A stretch of DNA of 64,000 nt. It comes from CAVUQH01 sp963774445. Its GTDB lineage: Bacteria; Myxococcota_A; Polyangia; Haliangiales; Haliangiaceae. The notes under the pieces were generated by a model, which was not told the origin of the DNA, made no database searches, and saw nothing but the letters and a program-made list of their open reading frames with translations. The stretch is taken from positions 1,550,001-1,614,000 of the forward strand of contig CAVZFC010000019.1 of assembly GCA_963774445.1 (NCBI GenBank). Reading direction: 5' to 3'. Made by a program: the position numbers and the translations under genes. Every line of letters starts with the position of its first letter. The stretch's first letter is position 1. Below are positions 8,082 to 16,424 of the stretch, piece by piece.

Positions 8082-9613
8082 CAGGCATCCTCCTCCAGCC
8101 CCGGCGGGGGCCGACGGTGCTTGAGCTTGGGTCCGCGTGGGACCTCGACCAGGACCGGCGCGATGCCCACGCCTTCGAGATCGGCGCGGGTGTAGATGCG
8201 GTCGTCGATCATCGACAAGCCGAGCGCCGCCGCGGTACCCAGCCCGGTGAACACCATCAGGCCGACCAGGATGATCAGCCCCTTGCCCTTGCCGATCGGC
8301 TGCTCGGGCAGGTTGGCCGGGTCGATGATGGTGAGCTTCGACGTCTGCGCGGCGACCGAGTCGGCGGTGATCTCGGCGGTGAAGACCTTGGCTTCGAGCG
8401 ACTCGACGCGGTCGCGCGACTCCTGGACGTCGCGGGTGAGCATCGACCACTGGGTCTCGAGCTGGACCACCCAGTTCGTGCCATCGTCCTCGGCCGGCTC
8501 CGGCTCGCTGGCGCCGGCCTTCTCGCGCTTGACCCGCCCGCGCATCGCCGATAGCTCGCCCTCGACCTTGGTCAGCTCTGTGCGCAGGGCGTCGCGATCG
8601 ATCGGCCCGGCCGCCACCGGCGCGTCGTCGTCGGCCGGCACCGCCGCCTGCGCGCGCCGCAGGCGCTTTTGCGCGTCGTCCAGGGCGGTCTTGGCCTTGA
8701 TCACGTCCGGGTGCCGCTCGGTGAAGCGGGCCAACTTGGACTCGAGGTCGCGCCGCGCGGACTCGACCTCACGTTCGGTCTGGGCGACCCGCGCCTCGGC
8801 CGCGATCTGCTCCGGCGTGCGCGTCCTCTTTATCGGCCGCAGCGGCTTGTCGGGTGCGTCGAGCCGGTCCTGGATACGGTTGCGCTGGCGTACCAGCGCG
8901 AGGATGCGCGGGTCGGTGCCCGACTCCTTGGGCCGGTCTTTCTTGGCTTCGGCCGCCCGGATCGCCGAGCCGCCGCTGTTGGCGGCGGTCGTCTCCTGCG
9001 CGAACTCGGGGTGCTGCGCGAGGAACTCGGCGCGTAGCTTCTCGCGCTTGTGCAGCTCCTCCGTGGCGCGGGTCTTCTGCTCCTCGAGGAAGACCTTGGT
9101 CGTCGATGCCTCCTCGCGCGCGATCCGCTTGTCCTCTTCGATCAGCAGGTCGGCCAGCCGAGTGGTGACCTTCTGCGCCAGCTCCCGGTCTTGGCTGCGG
9201 AAGGAGATGCGGAAAGCGCCGGCGCCCGTGGACCGGAAGTCGACCAGCTTGCGCATCTCGTCGGCCACTGGCTTGCCATGCTCGGCCTCCAGTAGCTTGA
9301 ACTCTTCCGCCACCTGCTGCAGCTGGCCGCGTGCCATGACCATCTCCTTGTAGCGGCTGGCCATGTTGCGGTTGCTCTGTACCACCTCGCGTCCCTGGAT
9401 GACGCTGGTCGGGATCATTTCGCGGTACAGCAGCACCGTCTCGGACTGGAAGACCGGCTCTTGCACGAACGCAAACAGTGCCGATAGGCCGCCGCCGACG
9501 ACCATGATCGTGGCCACGACCCACCAGTAGCGCAGCGCTCGGCGCAGCACGGCGAGCAGGCGGTCGAGCTGGTCGCGTGGGGTGGCGGTGGGCGCTTCCA
9601 TCCGGCGATTCAT
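8081..9613 (-). CDS. Wzz/GNVR-type polysaccharide co-polymerase, long form
   Basis: The 510-residue inner-membrane protein has one membrane segment at about 30-50 (WWVVATIMVVGGGLSALFAF), a short Wzz domain (PVFQSETVLLYREMIPTS), a long charged coiled-coil periplasmic region to about 430, and a second membrane segment near 442-465 (GLIILVGLMVFTGLGTAAALGLS). A cytoplasmic tail of about 45 residues follows. This is the standard layout of chain-length regulators that contact a BY-kinase. The start at 9613 was chosen over the ATG at 9601 because it overlaps the upstream stop as ATGA. The coiled coil is longer than in Wzz of O-antigen systems, fitting a class 2/3 EPS co-polymerase. Confidence 0.88.
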   Translation of the reverse strand: MNRRMEAPTATPRDQLDRLLAVLRRALRYWWVVATIMVVGGGLSALFAFVQEPVFQSETVLLYREMIPTSVIQGREVVQSNRNMASRYKEMVMARGQLQQVAEEFKLLEAEHGKPVADEMRKLVDFRSTGAGAFRISFRSQDRELAQKVTTRLADLLIEEDKRIAREEASTTKVFLEEQKTRATEELHKREKLRAEFLAQHPEFAQETTAANSGGSAIRAAEAKKDRPKESGTDPRILALVRQRNRIQDRLDAPDKPLRPIKRTRTPEQIAAEARVAQTEREVESARRDLESKLARFTERHPDVIKAKTALDDAQKRLRRAQAAVPADDDAPVAAGPIDRDALRTELTKVEGELSAMRGRVKREKAGASEPEPAEDDGTNWVVQLETQWSMLTRDVQESRDRVESLEAKVFTAEITADSVAAQTSKLTIIDPANLPEQPIGKGKGLIILVGLMVFTGLGTAAALGLSMIDDRIYTRADLEGVGIAPVLVEVPRGPKLKHRRPPPGLEEDA

Positions 9614-10692
9614 GGTACACGATTCCGCGTCGCGCCACGTCGCCGCAGCGAGCCGACGCCGTCGCCGGAAAAGCCCGGGACGTGGCCGACCACGGCCATT
9701 CGCAGGCGTTCCACGTCCTCGGCCTCGTGGACCCGTGAATCGAACGCGGCTACGCCGATCGCGCAGAGCGGCAGGAGCACCAGGAACGCGATGACCCCCA
9801 GGGCAGTGAGCATGATCCACGGGCGGTCATCGCGCTTTTCGGGCAGCCGCTCGTCCACGATCTCGAACGACAGGCCCATCTGCTGGCCCTCCATCGCCAG
9901 GCGCAGCTTCATGGTCGTCAGCGCGCTCTCGGTCTTGCTGACGCGGTCGCTCTCGGCCTTGAGCTGGTGCTCGAGCCGGTCGAGCTCGGCGGTCAGCTGT
10001 GCGGCGCGGGCGGTATCGTTGGCGTGCCGGGCCTCGCTGCGCGCGATCACGGTCTGCGTGACCAGTACCTGGCGCGCGAGCAGCGACTGGCGGGCGCGGG
10101 CCAGCGTTCGTTGCGTCTCGTTAACCGCGTTGGTCGCCAGCTCGCGTCGCTGCTGGTTTTCGCTCTCGGCGATCAGCTCGGCCATGCGGCGGGCGACGCG
10201 GACGGTCCGATCGGGATCCTTGCCGCGAAAGACCACGCCGATGCGCGCGGAGCGCTGTGACGTGGCGTAGCCGCGCTCGTTGGCGAAGTAGTTGCGGTAG
10301 ACGTCGACGCCGAGGTTGGCGCGCAGCTGTTCGATCGCCCAGTCGTCGCCGCGGATCGCCCGCGTCGGGTAGAGGTCGAGCTCTTGGATCACCTGAAGCA
10401 GGTGCGCCCGCGTGAACGCCAGGGAGGTGACGTAGTCGCGCAACTCGCGGCGCGGCAGCGGCGACTGATCCTGGTTGAGCGTCCCCTCGGTCACACGCAT
10501 GATGACGCGCGCCTTGAACAGCGGGTCCTTGCGCGCGCGCATGAAGACCACGGCGCCGGCCAGGAGCACGGTCCACATGAGGAAGCCGATCGGCCGCGCC
10601 TTGGCCCGGCGCTTGAGTCGCTGCAGCTCGCGCACGACGCTCATGCGGTCGCGCTCGGCCGCCATCCATTCGCTGCGGGGGCCGTCACTCAT
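9610..10692 (-). CDS. Second Wzz-like co-polymerase subunit, short form
   Basis: This 360-residue protein has membrane segments at about 34-51 (IGFLMWTVLLAGAVVFM) and about 293-318 (WIMLTALGVIAFLVLLPLCAIG). Between them lies a Wzz-like stretch (FKARVIMRVTEGTLN, RELRDYVTSLAFTRAHLLQVI) and a helical coiled coil. It differs in sequence from the long subunit encoded next to it, so the pair is an ancient duplication or a two-component assembly rather than a recent copy. It overlaps the upstream lipoprotein gene by 8 bases and the downstream one by 4. The cytoplasmic C-terminus (VVGHVPGFSGDGVG) could contact the BY-kinase; that is inferred. Confidence 0.82.
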   Translation of the reverse strand: MSDGPRSEWMAAERDRMSVVRELQRLKRRAKARPIGFLMWTVLLAGAVVFMRARKDPLFKARVIMRVTEGTLNQDQSPLPRRELRDYVTSLAFTRAHLLQVIQELDLYPTRAIRGDDWAIEQLRANLGVDVYRNYFANERGYATSQRSARIGVVFRGKDPDRTVRVARRMAELIAESENQQRRELATNAVNETQRTLARARQSLLARQVLVTQTVIARSEARHANDTARAAQLTAELDRLEHQLKAESDRVSKTESALTTMKLRLAMEGQQMGLSFEIVDERLPEKRDDRPWIMLTALGVIAFLVLLPLCAIGVAAFDSRVHEAEDVERLRMAVVGHVPGFSGDGVGSLRRRGATRNRVP

Positions 10693-12217
10693 CGCTGCAC
10701 TGCGCGGCGATCCGATCGATCAGCGCCCGCCGCGCCTCCTCCCACACCGCCTCGTCCCGCGGCCACGCCGCCGCCCCGGTCCCCTCGGCCAGGGCCCGCG
10801 GGATCATCGCGCGGACCATGCCGGCCGCCTCGTCACCGCCGCCGCACGCCGCCAGCTTGCGCAGGAGCAGTCGGTCTTCGAGCCCGCGGCGCAGTGCCTT
10901 TAGCCGCAGCGACGGCACCGCGCCGGGATAGGCCAGCAGGCCATCGCCGTTGCCCCAGTCGGCGCCTCCCTTGCGCCGCTGGTCGAAGGTGAGCGGAGTG
11001 GCCATCAGGTCCGTGGGCGCGTCGGCTCCGTTGTAGCGGTCGGTGAAGTAGAGACCCTCCCAAGCGTACCACAGCTGCAAATCGTATCTTTCGCCGATCC
11101 ATCCCCACGTGCGCAGGGCGACGCCGTCGGTGTCGACGATCATCGAGCCGGCCTGCGGCGGGCGGCCGTTGTAGGTCCAGAAGGCGAGCGGGCGGCCGTC
11201 GTCGCGGTGGGCGGCTGCCGGCGGCGGCACCCCGGCGGGCGAGATGAAGACGTCGACCGCGTCGCCGTACGACGGTCGCCAGCGGTCAGTCACCGCGTGC
11301 AAGAGATGCGGCCAGCCGCCGCCGGCCTCGCGGATCACGCGGCCGTTGGCGACCACGCCGGCGCGCGCCGCCGCGCCGTGCGGCTCGTCGACCGGGATGA
11401 CGAACGGCGTCTGCCGAAGATCGCGGAACAGCTCGACCCAGCGGGCCACGTCGCGGGCCATCGCCGCCGGATCGTCGGCGTCGATCCAGACCGGCCAGTA
11501 GCGCGCGTCGGAGTCGAACAGCGATCGCCGGGCGGCGAAGCGCGCGGGGCTCGGATCGTTCATCAGGTAGGCGCCGTGGGCGCGGAACAGGTCGACGTAG
11601 CGGCGCTCGCTGGCCAGCTCGGCGGCGCTGTCGTCGTCGGCGAGGCCGCTGGCGCGCGCGACCTCGGCCGACGAGTACCAGACCCAGACCAGCGGCGACT
11701 CGTCGAGGTCGATGGTCACCGGCGCGATCGACAGCGTCACCGCGAAGCGCCGCCCGCCGACCGTCAGCGTGCCGTCGCGCCGCCCCGGCGCCGCCCCGGC
11801 GGCGATGGCGACGTCGAAGTAGGCGGCCGGCTGCGCGCGCACCGGACCGGTCGCGGGATCGAGGCGGTCGGGATAGTCGCCGGTGCCGCGGCTGGGGCCG
11901 AACATCTGGCTCGACGGCTCGCGCACATGGGCGTAGCCGACGGTGAACGGCCGCACGGTGACGCCGCCGCCGCCGAGGGTCAGACTGACGTCGGTCGGAG
12001 TGCGCACCAGCACCTGCAGCCCCAGCGTCTCGCCGCGAACGCCGCGCAGGGCCACCGTCTTGCCGTCGAAGAATGGCGACGTCGCCGGCAACGGCTCGCC
12101 GCGGCGCAGCTTGGTCGACTCACCGACCACCTGCAGATCCGGCTCGGCGGCGCGGTGCCCGTGTTTGCCGCAGGCGGTCGCGACGAGCAACAGCGCCAGG
12201 ACCGCCCGCCGGCTCAC
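10685..12217 (-). CDS. Secreted lipoprotein with DUF4091 / GH123-like domain
   Basis: The 510-residue product starts with GTG at 12217, overlapping the glycosyltransferase stop as GTGA. It has a lipoprotein signal (LLLVATACGKHG). The C-terminal half matches the DUF4091 family, related to glycoside hydrolase family 123: TPFVIPVDEPHG (acid pair candidate), RPLAFWTYNGRPPQAG, GLYFTDRYNG, GGADWGNGDGLLAYPG and LRLKALRRGLEDRLLL. The middle has a beta-rich region (LVWVWYSSAEV). It is probably a surface-exposed glycan-active or glycan-binding protein acting on the polysaccharide of this locus. Glycosidase activity is inferred from the family, not shown. Confidence 0.8.
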   Translation of the reverse strand: MSRRAVLALLLVATACGKHGHRAAEPDLQVVGESTKLRRGEPLPATSPFFDGKTVALRGVRGETLGLQVLVRTPTDVSLTLGGGGVTVRPFTVGYAHVREPSSQMFGPSRGTGDYPDRLDPATGPVRAQPAAYFDVAIAAGAAPGRRDGTLTVGGRRFAVTLSIAPVTIDLDESPLVWVWYSSAEVARASGLADDDSAAELASERRYVDLFRAHGAYLMNDPSPARFAARRSLFDSDARYWPVWIDADDPAAMARDVARWVELFRDLRQTPFVIPVDEPHGAAARAGVVANGRVIREAGGGWPHLLHAVTDRWRPSYGDAVDVFISPAGVPPPAAAHRDDGRPLAFWTYNGRPPQAGSMIVDTDGVALRTWGWIGERYDLQLWYAWEGLYFTDRYNGADAPTDLMATPLTFDQRRKGGADWGNGDGLLAYPGAVPSLRLKALRRGLEDRLLLRKLAACGGGDEAAGMVRAMIPRALAEGTGAAAWPRDEAVWEEARRALIDRIAAQCSDE

Positions 12218-13368
12218 GCGCGCCCCGCCACCGCCGCGGCGAGGACGTCGTAGAGGCGCCCGGCGCTCTCTTCCCAGTCCCCGGCGCTGCCCTCGGCGGC
12301 CACCGCCGTCGGGTCGTAGTCGCGCCCCGCCGCTCGCACCAGCGCCGCCGCCAGCTGGGCCGGTCGGCGCGGCTCGACCAGCTCGCCCAGGCGCTCGCTG
12401 GCGATCACGTCGGGGACGCCGCCGACCGCGCTGGCGACCACCCGTCGCCCGCAGGCCAGCGCTTCGAGCACGACGTTGGGCGTGCCCTCTGCCCAGCTCG
12501 GCAGCACCAGCAGATCGCACGCCGCCATCCACTGCGGCACCTCGCTCTGCGGCCGCGGCCCGGCGACCAGCACGCGGCCGGGCAGGCGTTCGGCCAGCGC
12601 CTCGCACGCCGGGCGCTCGGCGCCGCCACCGACGATCGCCAGACATAGATCGTCGCGCTCGCCGGCCGCCTGCTCGAACCCGGCGATGAGATCGAGCACC
12701 CCCTTGCTCTCCTTGAGGTTGCCGACGTAGAGCAGCCAGCGCCGGTCGGCCGCCAGCCCCAGCGCCGCCCGCGCCGCGCCGCGGTCGCGCACGCGAAACG
12801 TGTCACCGTCGACGCCGTTCATCACCAGGTGCACGCGCGCCGGGGCGACGCCCAGGGCGCGCGCCCGCTCGGCCAGCGCCCGGCTCACCGCCACCACCGC
12901 GTCGGCGCGCGGCAGCGCCCGGCGCAAGATCGCCCGCGGCCCACGCAGCTCGGCGACCACGTTGAGGTCGCTGCCGTGCAGCTTGACCACGGCCGGAACC
13001 CCCAGCAGGCGCGCCAGGGCGATCGCCGCCACGCCGTCGGGGTAGGCCCACGATCCCAGGACCACGTCACAGCGCCCGCGGTAGCCGACCGAGGCCGGCG
13101 CGATCGAGGCCAGATAGAGCGCGGGCGCCAGGGTGTGGCCGATACGCGGCAGATAGAGCGTGCGCGGGTGGCCCACCGCGAGGCCGTCGATCACCTCGTG
13201 CCGCGGGATGGCGCGCTTGTCCCGGGCCAGCCCGGGGAACCACGGGATGGTCGCCAGCACGTCGACCTCGCATCGCTGGGCCAGCGCCGCCAACTGCTGG
13301 CGGTTGAACGGCGCCGAGTGCGGCTCGAGCGCGTTGGGGAAGATCTTGGTGACGACGAGGACGCGCAC
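12214..13368 (-). CDS. GT-B glycosyltransferase (GT4 family)
   Basis: The 384-residue product has the two-Rossmann-fold layout of GT4 enzymes. The N-terminal domain begins MRVLVVTKIFPNALEPHSAP; the C-terminal domain has the donor-binding segment LLYVGNLKESKGVLDLI, VAGPRPQSEVPQWMAACD and the EX7E motif in SWAEGTPNVVLEALACG, followed by VVASAVGGVPDVI. It should transfer a sugar from a nucleotide-sugar to a lipid-linked EPS intermediate on the cytoplasmic face. It is the first gene of the minus-strand EPS operon. The sugar cannot be told from the sequence. Confidence 0.92.
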   Translation of the reverse strand: MRVLVVTKIFPNALEPHSAPFNRQQLAALAQRCEVDVLATIPWFPGLARDKRAIPRHEVIDGLAVGHPRTLYLPRIGHTLAPALYLASIAPASVGYRGRCDVVLGSWAYPDGVAAIALARLLGVPAVVKLHGSDLNVVAELRGPRAILRRALPRADAVVAVSRALAERARALGVAPARVHLVMNGVDGDTFRVRDRGAARAALGLAADRRWLLYVGNLKESKGVLDLIAGFEQAAGERDDLCLAIVGGGAERPACEALAERLPGRVLVAGPRPQSEVPQWMAACDLLVLPSWAEGTPNVVLEALACGRRVVASAVGGVPDVIASERLGELVEPRRPAQLAAALVRAAGRDYDPTAVAAEGSAGDWEESAGRLYDVLAAAVAGRA

Positions 13369-13379
13369 GCGCCCGCAGC

Positions 13380-13685
13380 CTACATCGAGAAGACGCGATC
13401 CATGCGCAACAGCTTGAAGATCGCCAGCGGCTGGTCGCGTGCGCCGGTGACCGAGACCCGGCCGCCGTGGGCGCGCACGCGCTTGTAGAGGGCGACGATC
13501 GCGGCCACGCCGGAGCTGTCGATGATCTCGAGATCGGCCAGATTGACCTCGACCTTCGACGGCTTCTCGGCGACCAGGGTATCGATCGTGGGCAGCAGCT
13601 CGGGCGCCGTCATGGCGTCGAGGTGACCGCCGATACGCAGGACGACTTGCTCGTCGGTGTCGGTTCTGGAGAAGCTGATCGGCAC
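13380..13685 (-). CDS. STAS-domain anti-anti-sigma factor
   Basis: The product of about 101 residues is a single STAS domain: VVLRIGGHLDAMTAPEL, KVEVNLADLEIID, then SSGVAAIVALYKRV with the conserved phosphorylatable Ser in DSSG. Such proteins (SpoIIAA/RsbV type) bind an anti-sigma kinase when unphosphorylated. The GTG at 13685 has a fitting Shine-Dalgarno (AGGGA, 7 bases away); the GTG at 13691 is the alternative. It lies 12 bases upstream of the glycosyltransferase operon, and downstream of the RsbW-like gene on the same strand, so the pair may set expression or activity of the EPS locus. Confidence 0.87.
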   Translation of the reverse strand: MPISFSRTDTDEQVVLRIGGHLDAMTAPELLPTIDTLVAEKPSKVEVNLADLEIIDSSGVAAIVALYKRVRAHGGRVSVTGARDQPLAIFKLLRMDRVFSM

Positions 13686-13708
13686 GGTCACGTCCCTGTA
13701 CGGTCGAG

Positions 13709-13729
13709 GTCAGGCAATGATTCCCTGAC
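13709..13729. promoter_or_regulatory. Inverted repeat GTCAGG-N9-CCTGAC upstream of the STAS gene
   Basis: The 6-base arms are exact and lie 24 bases above the STAS start, in the 94-base gap after the RsbW-like gene. It could be an operator or a weak RNA hairpin; there is no T-run, so a terminator is unlikely. Confidence 0.35.
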
Positions 13730-13779
13730 AGGGGCTCTGTAATCCATCTCGCTCGGTAGTGGAAGCTACGGGGCCGGTT

Positions 13780-14280
13780 TCACGCATCGGATTCCGCCCG
13801 GCTCGCCGCCGTCGCTGACGCCTGTTCGCGGGATGAGAGCGCGTGCTTGGTAAGCCGCCAGACATTGGGGGGGCCAGGCTGGTAGGAGATCTCGTCCGCG
13901 AACGACTTGGCGATATGGATGCCCAGCCCGTGGTCCGGCATGGTGTCGAGGGCCGGCTCGGGCACCTCCTCGAGCTGGAACGGGGTGCCGGTGTCGGTCA
14001 TCTCCAGGGTAATTCCGTCCTTGGACACCCACATCACCGTCTCGATCAGACCGTGGCGCAGGGCGTAGCTGTGGAGGACGATGTTGTTGAAGATCTCGGA
14101 GAAGGCCGAGACCAGCTTGGCGTCGAACTCCGCCGACAGGTCGAGACCCTCGGACGGGGTCCATCCGTGCCCCATTTTCCCCCGCGCCAGGCGGCACGCC
14201 GCCGCCACCGCACGTACGGCGACTTCGCGATATTCCAGCCGGCCCGGGACCGTGAGCCGGATTGTCCCGACGTCACTCAC
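13780..14280 (-). CDS. RsbW/SpoIIAB-like ATP-binding anti-sigma factor
   Basis: The product of about 166 residues has the GHKL ATPase boxes: N box FSEIFNNIVLHSY, G1 box EMTDTGTPF and G2 box DHGLGIHIAKSFADEI. This composition, without a histidine-phosphotransfer domain, is that of RsbW-type serine kinases and anti-sigma factors. Its likely target is the STAS protein encoded 94 bases downstream. The GTG at 14280 was preferred because the next in-frame ATG (14325) would run into the divergent sugar-transferase gene. No sigma factor gene is in the window, so the output may be something other than a sigma factor. Confidence 0.82.
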   Translation of the reverse strand: MSDVGTIRLTVPGRLEYREVAVRAVAAACRLARGKMGHGWTPSEGLDLSAEFDAKLVSAFSEIFNNIVLHSYALRHGLIETVMWVSKDGITLEMTDTGTPFQLEEVPEPALDTMPDHGLGIHIAKSFADEISYQPGPPNVWRLTKHALSSREQASATAASRAESDA

Positions 14281-14288
14281 CTGTCCAC

Positions 14289-15077
14289 ATGGTAGCAGAC
14301 CCCACTCCGCGGCGGCTGGGCCCATGTGATAGTTTCGGTCGGATCGTGCTGCAGAGCGTCCGCCTCGCCAAACGAGCGATCGACATCGCCGGCTCCCTGG
14401 TTGGTCTAGCCATCGTTGCGCCGGTAATCCCGGTGATCGCGGCCGCGATCCGCCTCGACTCGTCCGGACCGATCTTCTACCGCCAGCGGCGCGCGGGCAT
14501 GCTCCGCGGCGTCAACAAGGTCAACGGCAGCCGCCGTTTCATCTTCGACGAGTTCTCGATGCACAAGTTCCGCACCATGCGGCAGGACGCCGAGAAGGGG
14601 ACCGGCGCGGTGCTGGCATCGAAGGACGACGATCGCGTTACCCGGGTGGGTAGGTTCCTGCGCAAGACCCGTCTCGACGAGCTGCCTCAGCTACTCGACG
14701 TGCTGCGCGGCGAGATGAGCCTGGTCGGTCCGCGGCCCGAGCGCCCCGAGCTGATCTCCAACCTGGCGTTCGCCATTCCGTTCTTCGAGGAGCGGATGCG
14801 CGACGTCAAGCCGGGCATCACCGGGCTGGCGCAGATCTCGTTGGGCTATTCCGGCGAGGTTCCGCCGGGGAGCGAGATCGCGCGGCTGGCCGAGACGCTA
14901 CAAAACCCGTTCGACCTGGAAGAGACGCGAGGCGCCCTGGCCGACGACATGCGCATGAAGCTGCTCTACGACCTGGCCTACTCGGCGTCGCTCGAGAAGC
15001 TGACGACCTACCTCGCGACCGAGCTGCGCATCATCGTCCGGACGCCGATGGTGATGATCCGCGGGGTCGGCCGCTGA
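14289..15077 (+). CDS. Phosphoglycosyl transferase that starts EPS repeat-unit synthesis (WbaP/PglC type)
   Basis: The product transfers a sugar phosphate from a nucleotide-sugar to undecaprenyl phosphate. The signatures are all present: hydrophobic re-entrant segment (AIDIAGSLVGLAIVAPVIPV), IRLDSSGPIFYRQRR, MHKFRTMRQDAE, TRLDELPQLLDVLRGEMSLV, GPRPERPEL and VKPGITGLAQI. It is a short, monotopic form with no extra N-terminal membrane helices. The ATG at 14289 is used here; the GTG at 14346 is equally possible and would leave 65 rather than 8 bases for the divergent promoters. It heads the operon that continues with a glycosyltransferase, carrier protein and amino acid ligase. Confidence 0.9.
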   Translation: MVADPTPRRLGPCDSFGRIVLQSVRLAKRAIDIAGSLVGLAIVAPVIPVIAAAIRLDSSGPIFYRQRRAGMLRGVNKVNGSRRFIFDEFSMHKFRTMRQDAEKGTGAVLASKDDDRVTRVGRFLRKTRLDELPQLLDVLRGEMSLVGPRPERPELISNLAFAIPFFEERMRDVKPGITGLAQISLGYSGEVPPGSEIARLAETLQNPFDLEETRGALADDMRMKLLYDLAYSASLEKLTTYLATELRIIVRTPMVMIRGVGR

Positions 15078-15084
15078 GGTGTCC

Positions 15085-16185
15085 ATGACCGTCGTCCACG
15101 TACTGTCGTCGTTCGGCCTGGGAGGGCAAGAGCGGGTCGCGCTCGACCTCTCGATCGGGCAGCAGGCGGCCGGTCACCATGCGGTCGCGGTGTCGCTCGA
15201 GCCGGGCGACGAGGGCCCGCTTGGCGCCGACTTTCGCGCCCACGGCGTCAACGTGGTCCACCTGCGCAAGCGGCCGGGCTTCGACGTGTCGCTGATCCTG
15301 GCGCTCCGCCGGCTGTTTCGCGACCGCGGCGCCACCGTGGTCCATACGCACAATCCGCAGCCGCTGATCTATGGTGGGCCGGCGGCGCGGACCAGCCGGG
15401 CGGCGCTCGTCCACACCAAGCACGGCGTCAATCCCGGCAGCGATCGCCGCCTGTGGATGAAGCGCGGCGCCGGGCTGCTGGTCGACGCCTTCGTCGCGGT
15501 CTCCGAGCCGACGGCGGCGGTGGCGCGCGAGACCCACGAGTGCCGCCCCAGCCGACTGCGCGTCATCCCCAACGGCATCGACCTGTCGCGCTTCCGCGCC
15601 GATGCCGAGGCGCGCGCCGCCGTGCGCGCCGAGTTGCGGATCCCGGCCGACGCGTTCGTCGTCGGCACCGTCGGCCGGCTGGTTCCCGAGAAGGGGCACG
15701 CGTTCCTACTCCGCGCGGTCGGTCCGCTGCTGGGTCCCGACATGCACGTGGTCATCGCCGGTGACGGCCCCGAGGCCGAGCGGACCGCCGAAGTCGCGCG
15801 CGGGCTGCAGGCGCCGTCGTCGGTCCACCTCGTGGGCGCGCGCCGCGACATCCCCCGCCTGCTGGCGGCGATGGATCTGTTCACCTTGTCGTCGGTGCGC
15901 GAGGGGCTGCCGCTGGTCATCCCCGAGGCGATGGCCACCGAGCTGCCGGTCGTCGCCACCGCCGTGGGTGGGATCCCGCAGGTGGTGGTCGAGGGCGAGA
16001 CCGGGACGCTGGTCGACTACGGCGACGAGCCCGCCCTGCGCGAAGCGGTCTCGCAGCTGGCGGCGGACCGCGAGCGCGCCGCCGCGTTCGGCCGTGCCGG
16101 CAGCCGGCGCGCGCTGGCGCTCTACTCCAGCCAGCGGATGGTCAACGACTACCTCGCGCTCTACCAGGAGGTGCTGACCCGATGA
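15085..16185 (+). CDS. GT-B glycosyltransferase (GT4 family)
   Basis: The 366-residue product has the GT4 pattern: VVHVLSSFGLGGQERVALD at the N-terminus, VVHTHNPQPLIYG, then the donor domain with VIPNGIDLSRF, VGTVGRLVPEKGHAFLLRA, HVVIAGDGPEAE and the EX7E motif EGLPLVIPEAMATELPVVAT. The start is the ATG at 15085, which has GAGGTG four bases before it; a GTG at 15079 is also in frame. It acts after the phosphoglycosyl transferase encoded 7 bases upstream. Its last codons overlap the start of the carrier-protein gene (ATGA), which ties sugar transfer to the aminoacyl module. Confidence 0.92.
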   Translation: MTVVHVLSSFGLGGQERVALDLSIGQQAAGHHAVAVSLEPGDEGPLGADFRAHGVNVVHLRKRPGFDVSLILALRRLFRDRGATVVHTHNPQPLIYGGPAARTSRAALVHTKHGVNPGSDRRLWMKRGAGLLVDAFVAVSEPTAAVARETHECRPSRLRVIPNGIDLSRFRADAEARAAVRAELRIPADAFVVGTVGRLVPEKGHAFLLRAVGPLLGPDMHVVIAGDGPEAERTAEVARGLQAPSSVHLVGARRDIPRLLAAMDLFTLSSVREGLPLVIPEAMATELPVVATAVGGIPQVVVEGETGTLVDYGDEPALREAVSQLAADRERAAAFGRAGSRRALALYSSQRMVNDYLALYQEVLTR

Positions 16186-16424
16186 CCCGCGACGAGATCA
16201 CCGACAAGATCACGCAGATCGTCGCCGACGTCGCCAAGCTCGACGGCGCCGGTGCAGTGTCGCTCGACGGCGACATCTACCGCGATCTGGGGGTCAAATC
16301 GACTGCCGCCCTCGACCTGCTGCTGAGCTTGGAAGAGCAGTTCGACGTGCAGATTCCCGACGAGCAGTTCGGCGACGCCCGCACCGTGACGGCCCTCGCC
16401 AAGCTCATCGGAGAGCTGCAGTGA
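16182..16424 (+). CDS. Stand-alone acyl/aminoacyl carrier protein
   Basis: The 80-residue product is a carrier-protein domain. The phosphopantetheine Ser is at residue 40 in DLGVKSTAALDLLLSLEEQF, followed by the helix II/III region DVQIPDEQFGDARTVTALAKLI. It is acidic and four-helical in pattern. It starts with an ATG that overlaps the glycosyltransferase stop, and ends overlapping the start of the amino acid:carrier protein ligase, its expected loading enzyme. It should carry an amino acid as a thioester on its 4'-phosphopantetheine arm; the phosphopantetheinyl transferase is not in the window. Confidence 0.9.
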   Translation: MTRDEITDKITQIVADVAKLDGAGAVSLDGDIYRDLGVKSTAALDLLLSLEEQFDVQIPDEQFGDARTVTALAKLIGELQ

